Shown: positions 23,525 through 32,779 of the stretch, one piece after another
Layout of the letters: every line of letters starts with the position of its first letter
How positions within the stretch are numbered: the first letter of the stretch is position 1
Assembly: GCF_014779795.1 (NCBI RefSeq)
Contig: NZ_JACXZS010000012.1
Coordinates: 62,001 to 126,000 of the forward strand
Origin: Microbacterium helvum
GTDB lineage: Bacteria; Actinomycetota; Actinomycetes; Actinomycetales; Microbacteriaceae
Length of the DNA stretch: 64,000 nucleotides
Direction: 5' to 3'
Program-made: the position numbers and the translations under genes
Notes under the pieces: generated by a model
Seen by the model: the letters and a program-made list of their open reading frames with translations, nothing else
Told to the model about the DNA's origin: nothing
Database searches by the model: none

Positions 23525-24361
23525 GTGGATTTCAGCCAGTTCCTGAGCACGTCGTCGATCACGTGGTGGGAGCTGCTGCTCGCGGTGATCGCGGTCGTCG
23601 CCGGCTGGATCTCATCGCGCTACGCCAAGAGGGGCGTGGCCGCGATCATGGCACGGGTGCCCAACGCCACACCGGCGATGACGCGGTTCGCGGCGCGGTT
23701 CGCGCAGTACACGCTGCTGCTGTTCGGCATCGGCGTGGGGCTCGCCTTCCTCGGTGCGAACATCCAGCCGCTGCTGGCGGTGGTGATCATCGTCGCGATC
23801 GTGGGCTTCCTCGTGCTGCGCGGCGTCGCCGACAACTTCGCCGCCAGCGTGCTCATCGCCACGCGACGGCCGATCGTCGTCGGCGAGCTGATCACCGTCG
23901 AGGGCCCTGACGGCGAGCTTCTCTCGGGCACGGTGAGCGAGCTGAACTCGCGCAGCGTCGTGCTGCTCACCGCGGACGGGCGCACCGTCCATGTTCCGAA
24001 CGCGAAGCTGCTGGGCGACACGCTCGTCAACGACTCGCGCCACGGCGCGCGGCGCAGCGTGGTGCAGGTGCGGGTGCAGCGTGCCGGCGCGAGTGTCGAC
24101 GAGGTCGCGAAGACGTTGGTGGATGCCGCCACCGCCGTCGACGGCGTCCACGAGATCCCCGTGGTCGGCGTCGTGGTGACCGGCGTCTCACCCGAGCGCA
24201 TCGTCGCGAGCGTGCAGTTCTGGCACTCGCCGGCCGAGGGCGTCACGGTCACCTCGGCGGTCGTGCGCGCCGTCGCCGATGTGCTCGCCGAGCGGCACGG
24301 CGCCTCGGTGGTCTCGAGCGACGTCCCCGCGGCGCCGCTGACGCCGGCCGACCCGGTCTGA
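23525..24361 (+). CDS. mechanosensitive ion channel, MscS family
   Basis: Small-conductance mechanosensitive channel of 278 residues. Three N-terminal helices (about 18-35, 58-78 and 80-105) include the pore-lining TM3 pattern VVIIVAIVGFLVLRGVADNFAAS. They are followed by the beta domain (PIVVGELITVEGPDGELLSGTVSELNSR, VHVPNAKLLGDTLVN) and an alpha/beta C-terminal domain. Opens under osmotic downshift. GTG start supported by the -10 box six bases upstream. The stop is about 100 bases before the SulP start. Confidence 0.9.
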   Translation: MDFSQFLSTSSITWWELLLAVIAVVAGWISSRYAKRGVAAIMARVPNATPAMTRFAARFAQYTLLLFGIGVGLAFLGANIQPLLAVVIIVAIVGFLVLRGVADNFAASVLIATRRPIVVGELITVEGPDGELLSGTVSELNSRSVVLLTADGRTVHVPNAKLLGDTLVNDSRHGARRSVVQVRVQRAGASVDEVAKTLVDAATAVDGVHEIPVVGVVVTGVSPERIVASVQFWHSPAEGVTVTSAVVRAVADVLAERHGASVVSSDVPAAPLTPADPV

Positions 24362-24459
24362 CACGCGCCGCGCCTGCGTGCGCGCCGGTCGGCACCCGTG
24401 CCAGGGTGGAGGAGATTCGCCGTCTCGCGAATCCGCACGTCGTCATCACAGGAGCCGGA

Positions 24460-26118
24460 ATGCAGCGACCGCTTGCGGGTCTGACCGCGAAGAACCTCGT
24501 CCGGGAGCTGACCGCGGGCGTCACGCTCCTCGCGATCGCGATCCCGCTCAACATCGGCTACGCGCAGATCGCCGGGCTGCCCGCGACGGCAGGGCTCTAC
24601 GCGCTCATCGTGCCGACGCTCGTGTACGCGCTGGTCGTGTCGTCGCGCCAGCTGGTGGTGTCTCCGGATGCCGCGGCCGCCGCGCTCGTCGGGTCGTCGC
24701 TCGGCGGTCTGGCGACGGCCGGCAGCGCCGACTACTCCACGCTGGCCCTCGCGCAGGCGATCATCTGCGGCGTGATGTTCCTGCTGATGTCGGTGTTCAA
24801 GCTCGGCTTCCTCGCGAACTTCCTCTCCAAGCCCATCCTGGTCGGCTTCGTCGGCGGCCTCGCGCTCGACATCCTCGTCAGTCAGATCGCGAAGATGCTC
24901 GGGGTCAAGATCAACTCCGGCGGCGAGTTCGTCGAGAAGGTCGGCGACCTGGTGAGCGGGATCGGGACGCTCAACGGCTGGTCGCTGCTGATCTCGGCGG
25001 GATCCGTCGCGGTACTCATGGTCGGCGCACGCCTCCTGAAGGCCGTGCCGTGGGCGCTCATCGTGCTCATCATCTCGACCGTCGTGGTCGTGCTGACCGC
25101 GCTCGACGAGCAGGGCGTCGACGTCCTCGGAGAGGTGCCCGCCGGGGCGCCTGCGCTGACGTGGCCGATCATCGACTGGTCGATGTGGCTCGCGCTGATC
25201 CCGTCCGCGATGGCGCTCACCCTCGTGACAACTGCCGAGGGCCTGCTCGTTTCGCGTTCGTACGGCGAGAAGCACCGGTACCCGTTCCACGCCAACCGTG
25301 ATCTGTTCGCCTTCGGTCTGGGCAACATCGCCGCGGGCGTGCAGGGGAGCTTCGCGATGGGCTCGTCGACGTCGCGCACGGCGGCCATGGACTCCGCCGG
25401 CTCGCGGACGCAGCTGCCGTCGATCGTGCTCGCCGTCGGCACGCTGCTGCTCCTGCTGTTCGGGACGGCGCTCCTCGCCGACATCCCTTCGCCCGCGATC
25501 GGGGCGGTCGTCGGCGTGGCCGTCCTGCCGCTGCTGGGGATCAAGGAGTTCCGCGAGCTCTGGAAGCAGGACCGCTTCGAGTTCGCCGTCGGCGCCGTGT
25601 GCTTCCTCGTCACACTGTTCGTGGGTGCGATCCCCGGCATCCTCGTCGCGTTCGTCCTCGCGCTCATCAACCTCGCGAAGCGGGCCGCCAACCCGGCCAT
25701 CGACGTGCTGGAGTCCGACGGCGACCCGAAGCAGTCGCTCCTGGAAGAGGCGACGACCGGCGAGAGCACGGCACCGGGCGTCGTGGTCGTGCGCCTCGCC
25801 GCCCCGCTCTTCTTCGCCAATGGCGCCGTGTTCGCCTCGGCGGTCAAGAAAGCTGTGACCGAGGCATCCGATCCCGTCCACCACGTCGTGATCGACCTCG
25901 AGGCGGTCACCGACGTGGACGTGACGGGGGCCGAGGCGTTCGCGTCGCTGGAGGAATGGCTGGCGGGCGAGGGAGTGAGCCTGGCGTTCAGCCGCGCGCG
26001 CCCCCGCACGAGGGCGCGCCTGCAGAAGCTCGGGCTCGTCACGGACCAGAGATTCTTCGACACCAACCGCGCGGCCGTGACCGCGCTCACCGGGCCGGCC
26101 CCGGCGACGGATGACTGA
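24460..26118 (+). CDS. SulP family anion transporter with STAS domain
   Basis: Membrane transporter of 552 residues. The N-terminal two thirds hold the SulP membrane domain (VTLLAIAIPLNIGYAQIAGLPATAGLYALI is the diagnostic start). The C-terminal part from about residue 440 is a cytosolic STAS domain (HHVVIDLEAVTDVDVTGAEAF). SulP proteins carry sulfate, bicarbonate or other anions. The start is set at 24460 because AGGAG lies five bases upstream. Only 38 bases separate it from an alkylsulfatase gene, which makes sulfate the likely substrate. Confidence 0.88.
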   Translation: MQRPLAGLTAKNLVRELTAGVTLLAIAIPLNIGYAQIAGLPATAGLYALIVPTLVYALVVSSRQLVVSPDAAAAALVGSSLGGLATAGSADYSTLALAQAIICGVMFLLMSVFKLGFLANFLSKPILVGFVGGLALDILVSQIAKMLGVKINSGGEFVEKVGDLVSGIGTLNGWSLLISAGSVAVLMVGARLLKAVPWALIVLIISTVVVVLTALDEQGVDVLGEVPAGAPALTWPIIDWSMWLALIPSAMALTLVTTAEGLLVSRSYGEKHRYPFHANRDLFAFGLGNIAAGVQGSFAMGSSTSRTAAMDSAGSRTQLPSIVLAVGTLLLLLFGTALLADIPSPAIGAVVGVAVLPLLGIKEFRELWKQDRFEFAVGAVCFLVTLFVGAIPGILVAFVLALINLAKRAANPAIDVLESDGDPKQSLLEEATTGESTAPGVVVVRLAAPLFFANGAVFASAVKKAVTEASDPVHHVVIDLEAVTDVDVTGAEAFASLEEWLAGEGVSLAFSRARPRTRARLQKLGLVTDQRFFDTNRAAVTALTGPAPATDD

Positions 26119-26156
26119 CGGACGCGATCGCGTCCCGCCACGAAAGGAAGACCGAC

Positions 26157-28028
26157 ATGCAGCAGCGTGAACCCGAGGCATCGATCCGGGAGGCGCAGGC
26201 CAAGCTCCTGGCGTCGCTGCCGTTCGACGATGTCGACGATTTCGCCGCCGCGGACCGAGGATTCATCGGGACGCTCGACGACCCGAAGATCCTGGGTGCC
26301 GACGGAGAGGTGGTGTGGGATGCCTCGACCTACGACTTCATCCGGGGCGATGCGCCCGACTCGGTCAACCCCAGCCTGTGGCGGCAGTCGAAGCTCGTGG
26401 CCAAGCACGGCCTGTTCGAGGTCGTCGAAGGCCTGTACCAGGTGCGAGGGCTCGACCTGGCGGTCATGTCGATCGTCGAGGGCGACACGGGCATCATCGT
26501 CATCGACCCGCTGATCTCGAAAGAGACCGGAGCGGCGGCGTTGGCCCTCTATCGCAAGCATCGCGGCGATCGCCCCGTCGTCGCCGTGATCTTCACCCAC
26601 AGCCACATCGACCACTTCGGCGGGGTGCTGGGCCTGGTGAGCGCCGACGACGTGACGTCGGGCCGCGTGCAGATCCTCGCGCCGGAGGGGTTCCTGGAGC
26701 ACTCGGTGGCCGAGAACGTCTACGCGGGCGTCGCGATGGGCCGTCGCGCAGGCTACATGTACGGCGCAGCGCTCGCCCGAGGGCCGCAGGGCGCGGTGGG
26801 CGCGGGTCTCGGTCAGACCACGTCGACGGGCGAGGCGACGATCCTGCCGCCGTCGCGCGAGATCACCACCACCGGCGAGAAGCACACGGTCGACGGCGTC
26901 GAGTTCGAGTTCCAGATGGCGCCGGGCACCGAGGCGCCGTCCGAGATGCACTTCTACATTCCGCGCTACCGGGCGCTGTGCATGGCCGAGAACGCCACGC
27001 ACACGCTGCACAACCTGCTCACCCTGCGCGGTGCGGTCGTGCGAGACCCGCATGTGTGGTCGCACTATCTCACCGAGGCACTGGAGCGCTTCGGCGGCGA
27101 GGCCGAGGTCGTCTTCACCTCGCATCACTGGCCGACGTGGGGCAACGCCGAGATCCGGAAGTTCCTGGGGATCCAGCGCGATCTGTACGGGTACCTGCAT
27201 GACCAGACGCTGCGTCTGCTGAACAAGGGGTACACCGGCGCCGAGATCGCCGAGATGATCCAGATGCCGCCGGCGCTGGAGGCGTCGTGGAGCACGCACG
27301 GCTATTACGGTTCGGTCAGCCACAACGTCAAGGCGATCTATCAACGCTACATGGGCTGGTTCGACGGTAACCCGGCCCGGCTGTGGCCGCACCCGCCGAA
27401 GCCCCTCGCCGAGAGGTACGTCGCCGCGATCGGCGGTGTCGACCGGGTCGTCGAACTCGCACAGGAGGCCTTCGACGGCGGCGACTACCGGTGGGCGGCC
27501 ACGCTGCTCGACCATGCGGTGTTCGCCGACGAGGACCACGCCGCCGCCCGTGCGCTCTACGCCGACACCCTGGAGCAGCTCGCCTACGGCGCCGAGAACG
27601 GCACGTGGCGCAACTTCTTCCTGTCGGGCGCGACCGAGCTGCGCGAGGGCAGCTTCGGCACGCCGACCACGACGAACGCCCCGCTGATCCTTGCTCAGCT
27701 GACGCCCGAGCAGCTGTTCGACGCGGTGGCGATCCAGGTCGACGGCCCGAAGGCGTGGGACCTGTCGCTCGCGATCGACGTCACGCTGTCGGATCTCGGC
27801 CGCAGCTTCCACGTGTCGCTCGGCAACGGCGTGCTGGTCTACGTCGAGCGCGAGCCCGACGAGTCCACACCGCTCGCCCTGACCCTGACCAAGCCGCGCC
27901 TCATCCGGCTGGCCGGCGGTGACACCGAGTCCGAGGGCATCGAGGTCCGGGGCGACATCGCGGTGCTGAAGCAGCTACTGTCGGTTCTCGACCCGGGCGA
28001 TCCGAACTTCAACATCGTCACCCCGTAG
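26157..28028 (+). CDS. alkyl/aryl-sulfatase, metallo-beta-lactamase fold (SdsA1-like)
   Basis: Enzyme of 623 residues that hydrolyses alkyl sulfates to alcohol and sulfate. The zinc motif THSHIDH (147-153) is the first metal site. The second is met by the conserved stretch with MHFYIPRYRALCMAENATHTLHNL. The middle holds the helical dimerisation domain (LWPHPPKPLAERYV, then AALLYADTLEQLAYG-like repeats) and the C-terminus an SCP2-like sterol-carrier domain. No signal peptide is visible, although SdsA1 of Pseudomonas is secreted, so this one may act inside the cell. AAAGGAAG precedes the ATG. Likely operon partner of the SulP gene. Confidence 0.93.
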   Translation: MQQREPEASIREAQAKLLASLPFDDVDDFAAADRGFIGTLDDPKILGADGEVVWDASTYDFIRGDAPDSVNPSLWRQSKLVAKHGLFEVVEGLYQVRGLDLAVMSIVEGDTGIIVIDPLISKETGAAALALYRKHRGDRPVVAVIFTHSHIDHFGGVLGLVSADDVTSGRVQILAPEGFLEHSVAENVYAGVAMGRRAGYMYGAALARGPQGAVGAGLGQTTSTGEATILPPSREITTTGEKHTVDGVEFEFQMAPGTEAPSEMHFYIPRYRALCMAENATHTLHNLLTLRGAVVRDPHVWSHYLTEALERFGGEAEVVFTSHHWPTWGNAEIRKFLGIQRDLYGYLHDQTLRLLNKGYTGAEIAEMIQMPPALEASWSTHGYYGSVSHNVKAIYQRYMGWFDGNPARLWPHPPKPLAERYVAAIGGVDRVVELAQEAFDGGDYRWAATLLDHAVFADEDHAAARALYADTLEQLAYGAENGTWRNFFLSGATELREGSFGTPTTTNAPLILAQLTPEQLFDAVAIQVDGPKAWDLSLAIDVTLSDLGRSFHVSLGNGVLVYVEREPDESTPLALTLTKPRLIRLAGGDTESEGIEVRGDIAVLKQLLSVLDPGDPNFNIVTP

Positions 28029-28050
28029 GTCTGATCAGCCGCACACATCA

Positions 28051-28081
28051 GAGAAGGCCGGTCCTTGCGGACGGCCTTCTC
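28051..28081 (+). terminator. terminator after the alkylsulfatase gene
   Basis: GAGAAGGCCG pairs with CGGCCTTCTC, and the stem continues through GTCC/GGAC with one unpaired base around a TTGC loop. It begins 22 bases after the stop. It also lies just past the 3' end of the convergent tRNA gene. Confidence 0.65.
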
Positions 28082-28086
28082 GCGTC

Positions 28087-28162
28087 TGGTGCCCCCGACA
28101 GGAATCGAACCTGCGACCTTTGGTACCGGAAACCAACGCTCTATCCCCTGAGCTACGGAGGC
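28087..28162 (-). tRNA. tRNA-Arg (anticodon CCG)
   Basis: A 76-base cloverleaf on the minus strand with encoded CCA end. Acceptor GCCTCCG pairs with CGGGGGC (one G-U), D arm GCTC/GAGC, anticodon stem TTGGT/ACCAA with loop TTCCGGT giving anticodon CCG (reads CGG), and T arm GCAGG-TTCGAAT-CCTGT. All invariant positions look intact. argS lies about 2 kb away. Confidence 0.95.
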
Positions 28163-28206
28163 GTGCCGATCGAGGTTACCATCCCGGCGCGGTCGCTCCC
28201 GCCAGG

Positions 28207-29007
28207 TCAGGGGGCGTCGGCGGCGACGGCGGGCTGCTGCTCCAGTCGCTCGAGGTCGTCGGCGAGGCGACCGGCGAGGTAGGCGTGACCAGCGGTCGAC
28301 GGGTGGTTCCGGCCTACCGGCCCCGTGTCGATGGCGTCGAGATAGTTCGCCTCGGTGATCCACCCCTCGGCGATCGGCGACACGTACCACCAGCCGCGGG
28401 CGGCGGCGAGCTCCGCCAGATCCGCGTCGATGGCCGCGGTCGGCTTCTGCACCGGCAGCACCTGAGGCGCCGGTCCGAGGATCACGATCGCAGCGTCGGG
28501 GTAGCGCGTCTGCAGGGCGTCCCACGCCGACGTGACGGCATCCCGGTATCCGCTCGGATAGAGATTGCGGTCGTTGATGGACCCTTCGACGATGATGACG
28601 TCGGGGTCGAGCGCCGGATCGAGGGCTGCGATGCGTTCGCCGTACGCGGGGCCGTCGATGCCGGGCTTGAGGTAGCCGCTGCCGCGGACGCCGTCGACCA
28701 CGGTCTCGACGCCGAGCTCGTCGGCCAGCAGATAGGCGAATCCCAGGCTCGGGTCGCTCGCCGCCGATCCGTACACCCACGAGTCCCCGAACACGAGCAC
28801 ACGGGCGCCGTCCTCGATCGCCAGAGGCGTGGGAGGAATGGATGCCGCCACCGCCGTGTGGTCGTCGGCCGCGGTCGCCGGAGCCGCCGGTTCGGCCATG
28901 CCCCACGGACGCACGAGCGCCACCGTGCACACCGCGGCGACGGCCAGCGCGGCGCCCGCGAGGGGCAGCCACAGTCGTCGGGCTCGGGAGCGATCGGGCG
29001 CGTGCAT
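28207..29007 (-). CDS. SGNH/GDSL hydrolase, membrane-anchored
   Basis: Esterase/lipase-type hydrolase of 266 residues. A basic N-terminus and one hydrophobic helix (about 13-33) anchor or export it. The catalytic blocks are VFGDSWVYG (Ser), the Gly in VRGSGYLKPG, Asn in EGSINDRN, and Asp/His in NHPSTAGH near the end. The substrate is unknown; many actinobacterial members act on acyl groups of wall polymers. The ATG at 29005-29007 is chosen because TACCCT ends six bases upstream. Confidence 0.82.
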   Translation of the reverse strand: MHAPDRSRARRLWLPLAGAALAVAAVCTVALVRPWGMAEPAAPATAADDHTAVAASIPPTPLAIEDGARVLVFGDSWVYGSAASDPSLGFAYLLADELGVETVVDGVRGSGYLKPGIDGPAYGERIAALDPALDPDVIIVEGSINDRNLYPSGYRDAVTSAWDALQTRYPDAAIVILGPAPQVLPVQKPTAAIDADLAELAAARGWWYVSPIAEGWITEANYLDAIDTGPVGRNHPSTAGHAYLAGRLADDLERLEQQPAVAADAP

Positions 29008-29013
29008 GCACAG

Positions 29014-29019
29014 AGGGTA
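29014..29019 (-). promoter_or_regulatory. -10 box TACCCT of a leaderless promoter (SGNH hydrolase)
   Basis: On the minus strand TACCCT, six bases, then ATG. The TTGACG touching it upstream is too close to be its -35 box. Confidence 0.45.
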
Positions 29020-29168
29020 CGTCAAGACTCCGCGAACGTTCGCATCGGCTCGTGAACCGCAGAAAAGACCTGGTCGGCGCGGACGCTCCGCGTGCCGTGC
29101 GGGAGACTCACGGCGGACCTCCGGCGGCCCCGCACGGAGGCACCTCGGCGGCATGCGAGGATACTTCG

Positions 29169-30032
29169 GTGCAACGCGTCGTGACCGCTCAGATGGACCT
29201 CGAACTAGGGGCTTCCGTCGACCTCATCCTGCAGCTGGCGGCGGCTCAGGGAGTGCCCGTCTCGCACGAGTCGCTGACGTTCACACAGGGCGATCGCGTG
29301 TACACGCCGACCGAGATCGTCGACCAGCAGGGGAGCCGTCTGCACCGCCTCACCGGCGAGCCCGGCCGCCTCGAGATCCGCTACGAGGCGACCGTCGACG
29401 GGCGGGCTGCGACGGGCCGCACCAGCGACCTCGAAGCGATCACCTATCTGCGTCCGAGCCGCTACGCGCAGTCCGACGAGGTGTTCCAGCAGGCGCGCCG
29501 CCAGTTCAAGGGGCTGTCCGGCCACGACCTCATCGCGGCGGTGTCCGAGTTCGTCTCGACCAGCACGACCTACACCCCAGGACTCAGCCACGGCACCGAC
29601 AGTGCCGTGACGACGCTGATGACCGGACAGGGCGTGTGCCGCGACTACGCGCACGTCGTGATCGCCCTGCTGCGCGCGATGGACATGCCCGCGCGCTACG
29701 CCGCGTGCTATGCGCCCGGCCTCAACCCGATGGACTTCCACGCGGTGGCCGAGGCGTACCTCGACGGCGCCTGGTACGTCATCGACGCCACGCGCCTGGC
29801 AAACCGCAGCGGCCTCGTGCGCATCGCGACGGGGAGGGATGCCGCCGACTGCGCCTTCCTCAGCTACTACGGCGGCTATGTCGGCCTGAAGCGCCTGCGC
29901 GTGGACGCGTGGGTGGTGCCGGATGCCGTCACGGAGGGCCTGGAGATGCTGCCCGGGCTGACGGAGGATGCGCTGTCGCCGGCTGCGGACGCGTCGCTCG
30001 ACGACTTCGGCGCCCTCGTCCAGATCGCCTGA
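29169..30032 (+). CDS. transglutaminase-like protein
   Basis: A 287-residue protein with an N-terminal beta domain (VVTAQMDLELGASVDLILQLA) and a transglutaminase-like cysteine protease fold. The catalytic triad is Cys157 in GQGVCRDYAH, His191 in MDFHAVAEAYLDGAW and Asp206 in YVIDATR. Homologues act as peptidases or in peptide cross-linking; the real reaction is unknown. The GTG at 29169 follows a GATACT box by only three bases, so the GTG at 29181 or the ATG at 29193 are possible true starts. Last stretch before argS, from which it is separated by a dispersed repeat. Confidence 0.83.
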   Translation: MQRVVTAQMDLELGASVDLILQLAAAQGVPVSHESLTFTQGDRVYTPTEIVDQQGSRLHRLTGEPGRLEIRYEATVDGRAATGRTSDLEAITYLRPSRYAQSDEVFQQARRQFKGLSGHDLIAAVSEFVSTSTTYTPGLSHGTDSAVTTLMTGQGVCRDYAHVVIALLRAMDMPARYAACYAPGLNPMDFHAVAEAYLDGAWYVIDATRLANRSGLVRIATGRDAADCAFLSYYGGYVGLKRLRVDAWVVPDAVTEGLEMLPGLTEDALSPAADASLDDFGALVQIA

Positions 30033-30044
30033 GCACCGGTCGTC

Positions 30045-30067
30045 GAGCGAGCGAAGCGAGACGAAAC
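30045..30067 (+). repeat. dispersed GAGCGAGCGAAGCGAG repeat, copy 1
   Basis: A 23-base intergenic copy that begins with GAGCGAGCGAAGCGAG. The reverse complement of the same core occurs at 45800-45826. Both copies are intergenic. Confidence 0.5.
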
Positions 30068-30083
30068 GCAGAGGCCTGCGAAC

Positions 30084-30089
30084 TAGACT
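30084..30089 (+). promoter_or_regulatory. -10 box TAGACT (argS)
   Basis: TAGACT ends 9 bases before ATG 30099; at most a few untranslated bases are expected. No ribosome binding site is visible. Confidence 0.5.
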
Positions 30090-30098
30090 GGTGCGTCT

Positions 30099-31766
30099 AT
30101 GAATCCTGAAGCCCTCTCCGCCGCTCTGCTCGCCGTCGTCGCCCCGCTCGCCGAGGCGCGACGACCCGGTGCGGCCGAGGGACTCTCCGCCTCCGACTTC
30201 GTGCTCGACCGGCCGAAGAACCGCGACCACGGCGACTGGGCGTCCAACGCCGCGCTGAAGCTCGCGAAGGCGGTCGGGGCGAACCCGCGGGAGTTCGCCG
30301 CCGAGATCGCCGCGGGCCTGTCGCAGGTAGACGGTATCGCCGACGTCGAGGTCGCGGGGCCCGGGTTCATCAACATCCGGCTGGACGCCGCCGCCGCCGG
30401 CGCTCTCGCCCGGACGATCGTCGAGGCCGGCGCCGCGTTCGGCACGAACGAGTCGCAGCGCGGCAACACGATCAACCTGGAGTTCGTCAGCGCCAACCCG
30501 ACCGGGCCGATGCACATCGGCCACACCCGCTGGGCGGCCCTCGGCGACTCGATGGCGCGCCTGCTGCTCGCCAGCGGCGCGACGCTCGTGCGCGAGTTCT
30601 ACGTCAACGACGCCGGCGCGCAGATGGAGCGCTTCGGACGCTCGGTGCTCGCGGCGGCCAAGGGCGAACCGACTCCCGAAGACGGCTACCCGGGTTCGTA
30701 CATCGACGACCTCGCGCAGCGCGTGCTGGCGGTACAGCCGGATCTGCTGTCGTTGCCGGCCGACGAGCAGATCGTCGTCGCGCGCGACCGGGCGTACGCG
30801 TTCCAGCTCGGCGACCTGCAGGCCTCGCTGGAGAAGTTCAACGTCCATTTCGACGTCTTCTTCAGCGAGCGCACGCTGCACGCCAAGGGCTCGAACGGCG
30901 AGCCGAGCCTCGTCGACGAGGCCGTCGACCGCCTGCGCCAGCAGGGTCACGTGTTCGACGACGAGGGCGCGGTGTGGGTACGCACCACCGACTTCGGCGA
31001 CGACAAAGACCGGGTGATCCGGCGCTCGAACGGCGAATACACCTACTTCGCCGCGGATGCGGCCTACTACCTCAACAAGGGCGATCGCGGCTTCGCGCAC
31101 AAGGTCTATCTGCTCGGTGCCGACCACCACGGCTACGTGCACCGGCTGAAGGCGCTCGCGGGGGCCGCCGGCGACGACCCGGAGAAGGACATCGAGGTGC
31201 TCATCGGGCAGCTGGTGTCGGTCAACGGCGCGCGGCTGTCCAAGCGCGCGGGCAACATCATCGAGCTCGACGACCTGCGCGAGTGGCTCGGCACCGACGC
31301 GCTGCGCTATTCGCTGGCGCGGTACCCCGCCGACTCGCCGCTGACGCTCGACCCCGAGATCCTGCGCAAGCGCACCAACGACAACCCGGTGTTCTACGTG
31401 CAGTACGCGCACGCGCGCACCCACAACGTCGCGCGCAACGCGGCCGCCTCGGGCGTGGACCGCTCCGAGTTCGCCCCCGAGCTGCTGACGCACGAGACCG
31501 AGTCGGCGCTCCTGGGAGCGCTGCAGGAGTTCCCGCGGATCGTGGCCTTCGCCGCCGAGGTGCGCGAGCCGCATCGTGTCGCGCGCTACCTCGAGGAGCT
31601 CGCCGGCCTGTATCACCGCTGGTACGACAACTGCCGCGTGATCCCGCTGGGCGACGAGCCTGTCGAGTCGGTGCACCGCACGCGTCTGTGGCTCAACGAC
31701 GCCACCGGCCAGGTGCTGCGCAACGGCCTCGATCTGCTGGGCGTCGCCGCGCCGGAACGGATGTAG
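30099..31766 (+). CDS. argS: arginyl-tRNA synthetase
   Basis: Class I aminoacyl-tRNA synthetase that charges tRNA-Arg. The 555-residue protein has the Arg-specific N-terminal domain (about 1-110), the HIGH signature as HIGH at 139-142 in GPMHIGHTRW, a KMSKS-equivalent ARLSKRAGN near residue 380, and the C-terminal anticodon-binding DALR domain (AALLGALQEF onward to LNDATGQVLRNGLDLLGV). Followed two bases after its stop by an LmeA-like gene. tRNA-Arg(CCG) lies 2 kb upstream on the other strand. Confidence 0.97.
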   Translation: MNPEALSAALLAVVAPLAEARRPGAAEGLSASDFVLDRPKNRDHGDWASNAALKLAKAVGANPREFAAEIAAGLSQVDGIADVEVAGPGFINIRLDAAAAGALARTIVEAGAAFGTNESQRGNTINLEFVSANPTGPMHIGHTRWAALGDSMARLLLASGATLVREFYVNDAGAQMERFGRSVLAAAKGEPTPEDGYPGSYIDDLAQRVLAVQPDLLSLPADEQIVVARDRAYAFQLGDLQASLEKFNVHFDVFFSERTLHAKGSNGEPSLVDEAVDRLRQQGHVFDDEGAVWVRTTDFGDDKDRVIRRSNGEYTYFAADAAYYLNKGDRGFAHKVYLLGADHHGYVHRLKALAGAAGDDPEKDIEVLIGQLVSVNGARLSKRAGNIIELDDLREWLGTDALRYSLARYPADSPLTLDPEILRKRTNDNPVFYVQYAHARTHNVARNAAASGVDRSEFAPELLTHETESALLGALQEFPRIVAFAAEVREPHRVARYLEELAGLYHRWYDNCRVIPLGDEPVESVHRTRLWLNDATGQVLRNGLDLLGVAAPERM

Positions 31767-31768
31767 TC

Positions 31769-32596
31769 ATGAGCAGCGCCGACACGCAGCCGACGCTGCC
31801 CCTTCCGGACGACACGGTGCCGGTTGCGCCCGAGCCGGCCCGCCGTCGGGTGTGGCCGTGGATCGTCGGCTTCGCGATCGTCGCGGTGCTCGCCGTCGCG
31901 GCGTGGTTCACGGCCGAGGCGATCGCCCGCCAGGTGATCAGCGGCGTCGTCCAGGACGAGGTCCGCACGCAGCTGTCGCTGCCGGACGACCACCCGATCG
32001 ACGTCGAGGTGGCGGGATCCGTGCTGCCGCAGCTCATCGGCGGCACGATCGGACAGCTGACAGTCGCGTCCGATGACGTGCCGCTGGGCGACAGCGGTGT
32101 GTCCGGCGACGTGTCCGTCGTCGCGACCGACATCCCGGTCCGCGGCGAAGCGGGGCTGGGGGGAGCGACGGCGACGGTGTCGCTGGACGAGGCCGAGCTG
32201 AGGACGCTGCTCTCGTCCGTCGACGGGTTCCCGGCCGACACCGTGGGTCTGGCCGCCCCCGATCTGACGATGTCGACCGAACTGACCTTCTTCGGCGCGA
32301 AGGTGCCGATCGGCGTCGCCCTGACACCGTCGGCCTCGAACGGCGACATCGTACTGACGCCGGCATCCCTCACCCTCGGCTCGGCCGTCGTCACCGCCGA
32401 CGCCCTGCAGAAGCGGTTCGGCAGCCTCGCCGACGCCGTGACGCGCGACTGGGACATCTGCATCGCCGACCAGCTGCCCGCGGGTGCCACGCTCACCGAC
32501 GTCGCGGTGGACGGCAGCCGCCTCGTCGCGGACTTCGCCGTCGACGGCGCCATCGTGACGGACCGCGCGCTGCAGCAGAACGGCACGTGCACCTGA
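31769..32596 (+). CDS. LmeA-like (DUF2993) envelope lipid-binding protein
   Basis: A 275-residue protein with a Pro-rich cytoplasmic N-terminus, a single membrane helix (about 31-52, WPWIVGFAIVAVLAVAAWFT) and an extracytoplasmic DUF2993 domain (ISGVVQDEVRTQLSL, VEVAGSVLPQLIGGTIGQLTV). Mycobacterial LmeA binds phospholipids and acts in lipomannan maturation, so a role in envelope lipids is likely but inferred. The ATG is two bases after the argS stop; probably co-transcribed. Confidence 0.8.
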   Translation: MSSADTQPTLPLPDDTVPVAPEPARRRVWPWIVGFAIVAVLAVAAWFTAEAIARQVISGVVQDEVRTQLSLPDDHPIDVEVAGSVLPQLIGGTIGQLTVASDDVPLGDSGVSGDVSVVATDIPVRGEAGLGGATATVSLDEAELRTLLSSVDGFPADTVGLAAPDLTMSTELTFFGAKVPIGVALTPSASNGDIVLTPASLTLGSAVVTADALQKRFGSLADAVTRDWDICIADQLPAGATLTDVAVDGSRLVADFAVDGAIVTDRALQQNGTCT

Positions 32597-32646
32597 GCGC
32601 GTGCCGCCCGACGTCACACGGCGCGGGGGCGGGATGCCGCGTGCCC

Positions 32647-32652
32647 TAGACT
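32647..32652 (+). promoter_or_regulatory. -10 box TAGACT (lysA operon)
   Basis: TAGACT gives a leader of about 120 bases before the GTG of lysA. The leader shows only a small CCGA/TCGG stem and no recognised riboswitch. Confidence 0.4.
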
Positions 32653-32779
32653 TCTAGCACTGCCCGGGGCCGATGTCACCGCACACTCGTGAACGTCCGG
32701 CCGCAGCACACGCAGACACCCCTCGCCCGACCGAAGCGTCGGATCTGCAAGCGTCGAAGCTCCCACTGATTGGTCCACC

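Noticed and set aside
29020-29025. TTGACG next to the SGNH hydrolase -10 box as a -35 element
   Set aside because: It directly abuts the TACCCT box with no spacer, so it cannot be the -35 of that promoter.
32653-32779. Lysine riboswitch or leader peptide in front of lysA
   Set aside because: The 127-base leader lacks the conserved blocks and size of the lysine riboswitch, and its only open frame (ATG 32673) runs far into lysA in another frame without lysine-codon enrichment.
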